Below, one piece after another: positions 60,732-64,000 of a stretch of DNA of 64,000 nt. How positions within the stretch are numbered: position 1 is the stretch's first letter; every line of letters starts with the position of its first letter. The notes under the pieces were generated by a model that did no database searches, was not told where the DNA came from, and saw only the letters and a program-made list of their open reading frames with translations. Source of the DNA: Ustulina deusta (Eukaryota > Ascomycota > Sordariomycetes > Xylariales > Xylariaceae). Made by a program: the position numbers and the translations under genes. Location of the stretch: assembly GCA_023159155.1 (NCBI GenBank), contig JAJNNX010000003.1, forward strand, positions 1,550,001 through 1,614,000, written 5' to 3'.

Positions 60732-63484
60732 GATCTTGTATACTACAGTCGGGTGGCGGCGTAAGCTTAGAGCAGAATTAATCGCAGGGCTAGTACTATA
60801 GCCTTAAGCCTTGCATTCTGAGTAAGGACTCGGTTGATTTAGGGATGACGAGGCTGAACGGAAGACCCCACCGACAGGATAACACAGGTCTTGGAGAGGG
60901 GCGTGCTAATAATACTCAACGATGAAGACGAGAGTCTCAATGTCCTGTTATCTAGAAACTGCTATGATGGGATTCATTGCGACGGGCCTGTGGAGTTATC
61001 GACCAAACGGGCAATGGAAACAATGCGCTCGGCTTATGTACAAGGGCCGGCCTCTGTTTTTGTCAAATTGTCAAATCGATGAAAGGAGGATGATGGGGCG
61101 AACAGCGTCGCTCAAGAAAAGAGGAGGTGTGCATTTTCCCCAGCCAATGACAAGGGTCAACATGGTGGCCAATTTGATTTGTTGGCAGGGCACCAAATCC
61201 CGAAAGACCGCGCCCTCCAGTAGACCCCAAAGGGAAAAAAAGAAACGGGAGTCCGTTGTTGGGACATGGGGTGATGTTCCCATGCGCAGCTCATGCTATC
61301 TAACATAGGTTAGTCCGCTCTGGCACACCTATGGCCGGGTGGGAGACAAAACACGGCGCGCTTATCTATAAGTACTTAGGCATGCATGTGTATATAGCCT
61401 CTAGCATCACAGGCCATATAGTGTCGACAGTACCGCTACTTGCTCACCACACAGTAAACTTACACGCCCCAACATGAACAAGTTGCCGAACCATGTCACA
61501 ACCGACGGTATTATCGCACACGCGGTGGTTCGGCAACTACTTATACAGCGCTGAAAGGGATGGATGCGCTGACTCGTAACGACAGGTGGCTGGCTGGCGG
61601 TTGGGCTGTGTAGCTGCAACGTGCAGCATGTACAGTCCAAGTAGTATTGGCTGCTGATGACCAGCCATACCCCATGTTCTGCCCATGATTTTCCCCGTCA
61701 GACTTGGGCCAGTGTAACCAACCATCGAAGGACCGTGGCCAGGCGACCCCCAGTCATACGCCGTGAGTATCCCGAGCCCAACGCGAACGCATCGAACGCA
61801 TCGAACGCCGTCGAACGCATCAGTTGGGTACAGCGATATTATTGAGTGCAATGGTAAGGTATCGTGCTGCATATCTCCGAGGAAGTCGTTCGATGCCAAT
61901 GCCCTGACTTGTCACCCGTAAATATGCCTATTTCAGCGGTATTCCATGAGCATTTCACCCGAATTCCACAAAAGTCCCACTGCCGCGGAGAAGCAAGCGA
62001 CCGGAATTGTGCGAAGAAGCTTAAAGCGTAGGGATGCATATGTAAGTAGGCATGTTATATTATTAAACACGGCCATAGGAACTGATGAAAGGCGTGCTGG
62101 GCTGCTCTCCGTCATGGGTGGCTCACCTCGCCTAGGCAGCAACACGGAGATGGCTTGAAGGAGTGGTTTAGCCCCCAGACCTCTCGCTAAACGCAAAAGA
62201 GTTCCAGGTCAGGTCATTGCAATCGAGTTCAAGAGATGAGAAGCGCGGAAGTTGGAAGTGGAGGACTTCCCGGACTTGTGGTTTTGCTCGGAACAGTACC
62301 CGGTCTCACCGGAAGTAAGCGGCGATAAAATTTGTGTGCTGACCTTCCACTCAAGTGCTATACCTACTACCAATTACCGGCCATTGGTCGGGGAGTAATC
62401 GGGGCATCAAACTCCGTGCTTCTAGGTACCGGTATGTAGTGAAGTGGGTTCCCCTCTAACTTGGTCCGCTCAGCTGCCTACTACTGTAGTGTACACTAAA
62501 GGTAGTTCTGCTAGGTACATCCGTACTTGTAGGTGGTTCCTGGGAAACGACGCAGGTAGTACGCAGTAGGCAGTTGTTTCGGAGAGGTCCTCCAGTATAT
62601 ACATGTGCCTACGTAAGCTTACCATTATTCAGACTCCTAGACCCAAAAACTCAGAAAGATGCAGTAGCCACTAGGGACCTATAACAGCGCCAATTAACAC
62701 CACATCAATATAATCCATGCTACAAAGAAAGCTACCTATCGCGGCTTACCTATTAAACTTTGGTTAGCATTGACTATTGTTGCCCTCTGGCCTACCTAAG
62801 TACATAGGTAGGTAGTATACTAGGTACATGTAGGTATAGGTATTTGCAAACAGCGAAGTGGACCCATTGAATGGGGTAAGACTGGAGCTCCACACACTGG
62901 CAGAATGCCTAATTGTGGGATAAATACATATGTACCCGGCCCGTTCTTACCTAGGTATACTTCGCCTCTCATGGTATTTTGTTACATCAAGTCATACCAC
63001 TCAGAGGATACACATCAACAACCAAATATCAATGTGATTAGCTTTAGGTATTTAACAAATGTTATAACAATTATAACTACCCATTATTATAATAGAGCCT
63101 TACGCTTAACTAGATTACCTAGGTAGGTAGGTACCTAGTATAGATAGCGTAATAGCCCTTTACAGAAAAAGATCAGTGCTACTAAAACTAGCTTAGCTTA
63201 TATTATTACGCCATAATACATGGGGCGCTAAACTCATCGTGGAGGAAGCTTGGTCCACACCTGAACGCATTGAGTAATGACCGAGGTTCGATTCACATGT
63301 GCGCGAGCGTTGTTGCTTCAACCTGACATCTCAAGCCGAACAGCGTCCTCGTGGGTCGAAATACCAGAATACAAGAACCTGCAAACCTCCTTTTCTGTTA
63401 CCAATACGTTCCAAGATCCCCTCAACATAGCCATCGGTTAAATCGGACGACATCATCTGTCCTTCCTACGAACACTTTACCAAA
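60732..63484. other. intergenic between Zn2Cys6 factor and SCP2 gene
   Basis: 2.75 kb without a supportable gene. It contains the regulator's promoter (left) and the SCP2 promoter (right), a 9-bp tandem repeat at 61783-61821, and TAGTGTACACTA and CCTAGGTA words around 62.5-63.1 kb. Confidence 0.55.
61783..61821. repeat. 9-bp tandem repeat (CGAACGCAT)
   Basis: Four near-exact copies of CGAACGCAT; one has a short CGT insertion. Non-coding. Confidence 0.75.
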
Positions 63485-64000
63485 ATGGGTTTCGCCAATG
63501 GTGAGTTTCCGTCCAGAAATTCTCTTGTTCAGAGGTGCGAGGCATAAACCGCAAGGACTGACGTGAGGGTGACAGCCAAGTTCCCTGCGTCGGCAGCGTT
63601 CGACGTTATCGACAGCGCCCTCAATACCAGCGAAGCCGACCGAAAAGATGCTATCAAGCAAGGCAATGGTGTCTATGCTTTCATACTGAAGAACAAGGCT
63701 GGTGAGACAGAGAGCTGGCATATCGATCTGAAGGAGAAGGGCACTGTGGGTACCGGCGCGGGAAGCAAGCCGAACGGTGAGATGGTGTTGTGCCGCTCCG
63801 CAGATGATACGCGCCTAGGCTAACGCGCTACCAACCGCAGTGACTCTCTCGCTTTCCGACGAGGATTTTGGTAAACTCGTTGCCGGACAAGCCAATGCCC
63901 AGCGATTGTTCATGTCCGGGAAACTGAAGGTCAAGGGCGACGTGATGAAGGCTACCAAGCTCGATCCTATAATGAAGAAGGCTCAGACTAAGGCTAAGCT
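63485..64000 (+). CDS. SCP2-domain sterol carrier protein, peroxisomal (cut by window edge)
   Basis: Exons 63485-63500, 63576-63776 and 63841 onward give 125 complete residues plus a partial codon; the stop lies beyond the window. The first exon is only 16 nt (MGFAN). The protein is a single SCP2 domain of about 125 residues, as in the small yeast peroxisomal SCP2 proteins (PXP-18/POX18 type) that bind fatty acyl-CoA and sterols. Typical parts are ESWHIDLKEKG, then VTLSLSDEDFGKLVAGQANAQ across the last intron, and FMSGKLKVKGD. The last codons read Ala-Lys-CT., and any CTN codon is Leu, so the visible end is AKL. If a stop follows, this is a PTS1 peroxisome signal. Confidence 0.94.

Noticed and set aside
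1..64000. CRISPR arrays, rRNA, bacterial-type operons, intact transposon
   Set aside because: Nothing in the sequence supports any of these; the repeats are simple-sequence or short palindromic words and the genes are intron-containing fungal genes.

Overview
The window is nuclear DNA from a filamentous ascomycete (Pezizomycotina), probably a Sordariomycete. The evidence is the short spliceosomal introns (mostly 50-100 nt, GT..AG), an NsdD/SUB-1-type GATA factor, a group II fungal G-alpha subunit, a Zn2Cys6 regulator and a fungal-type nitrilase. The species cannot be fixed from the sequence. I support 13 protein-coding genes, all rebuilt by hand from exon reading frames and splice sites. I saw no rRNA, tRNA, CRISPR array or intact transposon.

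Layout. 0.7-2.1 kb (-): group II G-alpha subunit. 2.1-9.1 kb: about 7 kb of gene-free DNA rich in microsatellites and short palindromic words. 9.1-12.1 kb (-): intronless DEAH-box splicing helicase of the Prp2/DHX16 type. 12.9-14.3 kb (+): Scj1-like ER DnaJ chaperone ending in HDEL. 15.0-16.2 kb (+): METTL7-like methyltransferase with a very GC-rich first exon. 16.6-17.6 kb (-): repeat protein built on a DPR(I/V)DSD motif. 19.3-19.8 kb (-): four-helix MARVEL-like membrane protein. 21.7-26.4 kb (+): very large MFS-type transporter with long cytosolic tails and an in-frame TAG that is either intronic or a real stop.

26.4-50.4 kb is a 24 kb stretch whose only gene is the NsdD/SUB-1 GATA factor at 40.3-41.6 kb. 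It has 13.9 kb of gene-free DNA upstream and 8.8 kb downstream. 50.4-52.8 kb (-): glutamate-cysteine ligase, the first step of glutathione synthesis.

54.2-60.7 kb holds a compact trio: a ten-exon APC amino-acid/GABA-type permease (-), a nitrilase (+) sharing a 1.4 kb divergent promoter with it, and a Zn2Cys6 regulator (-) convergent with the nitrilase at 93 bp. This looks like a small nitrile-use or nitrile-detoxification module. The right edge carries an SCP2 sterol-carrier protein whose last visible codons read AKL, a peroxisomal PTS1 signal; its stop lies outside the window.

The other genes are housekeeping or signalling genes with no evident joint pathway. The observations most worth following are the in-frame amber in the transporter, the gene desert and overlapping uORF around nsdD, the permease-nitrilase-regulator trio, and the dispersed palindromic word families in intergenic DNA.
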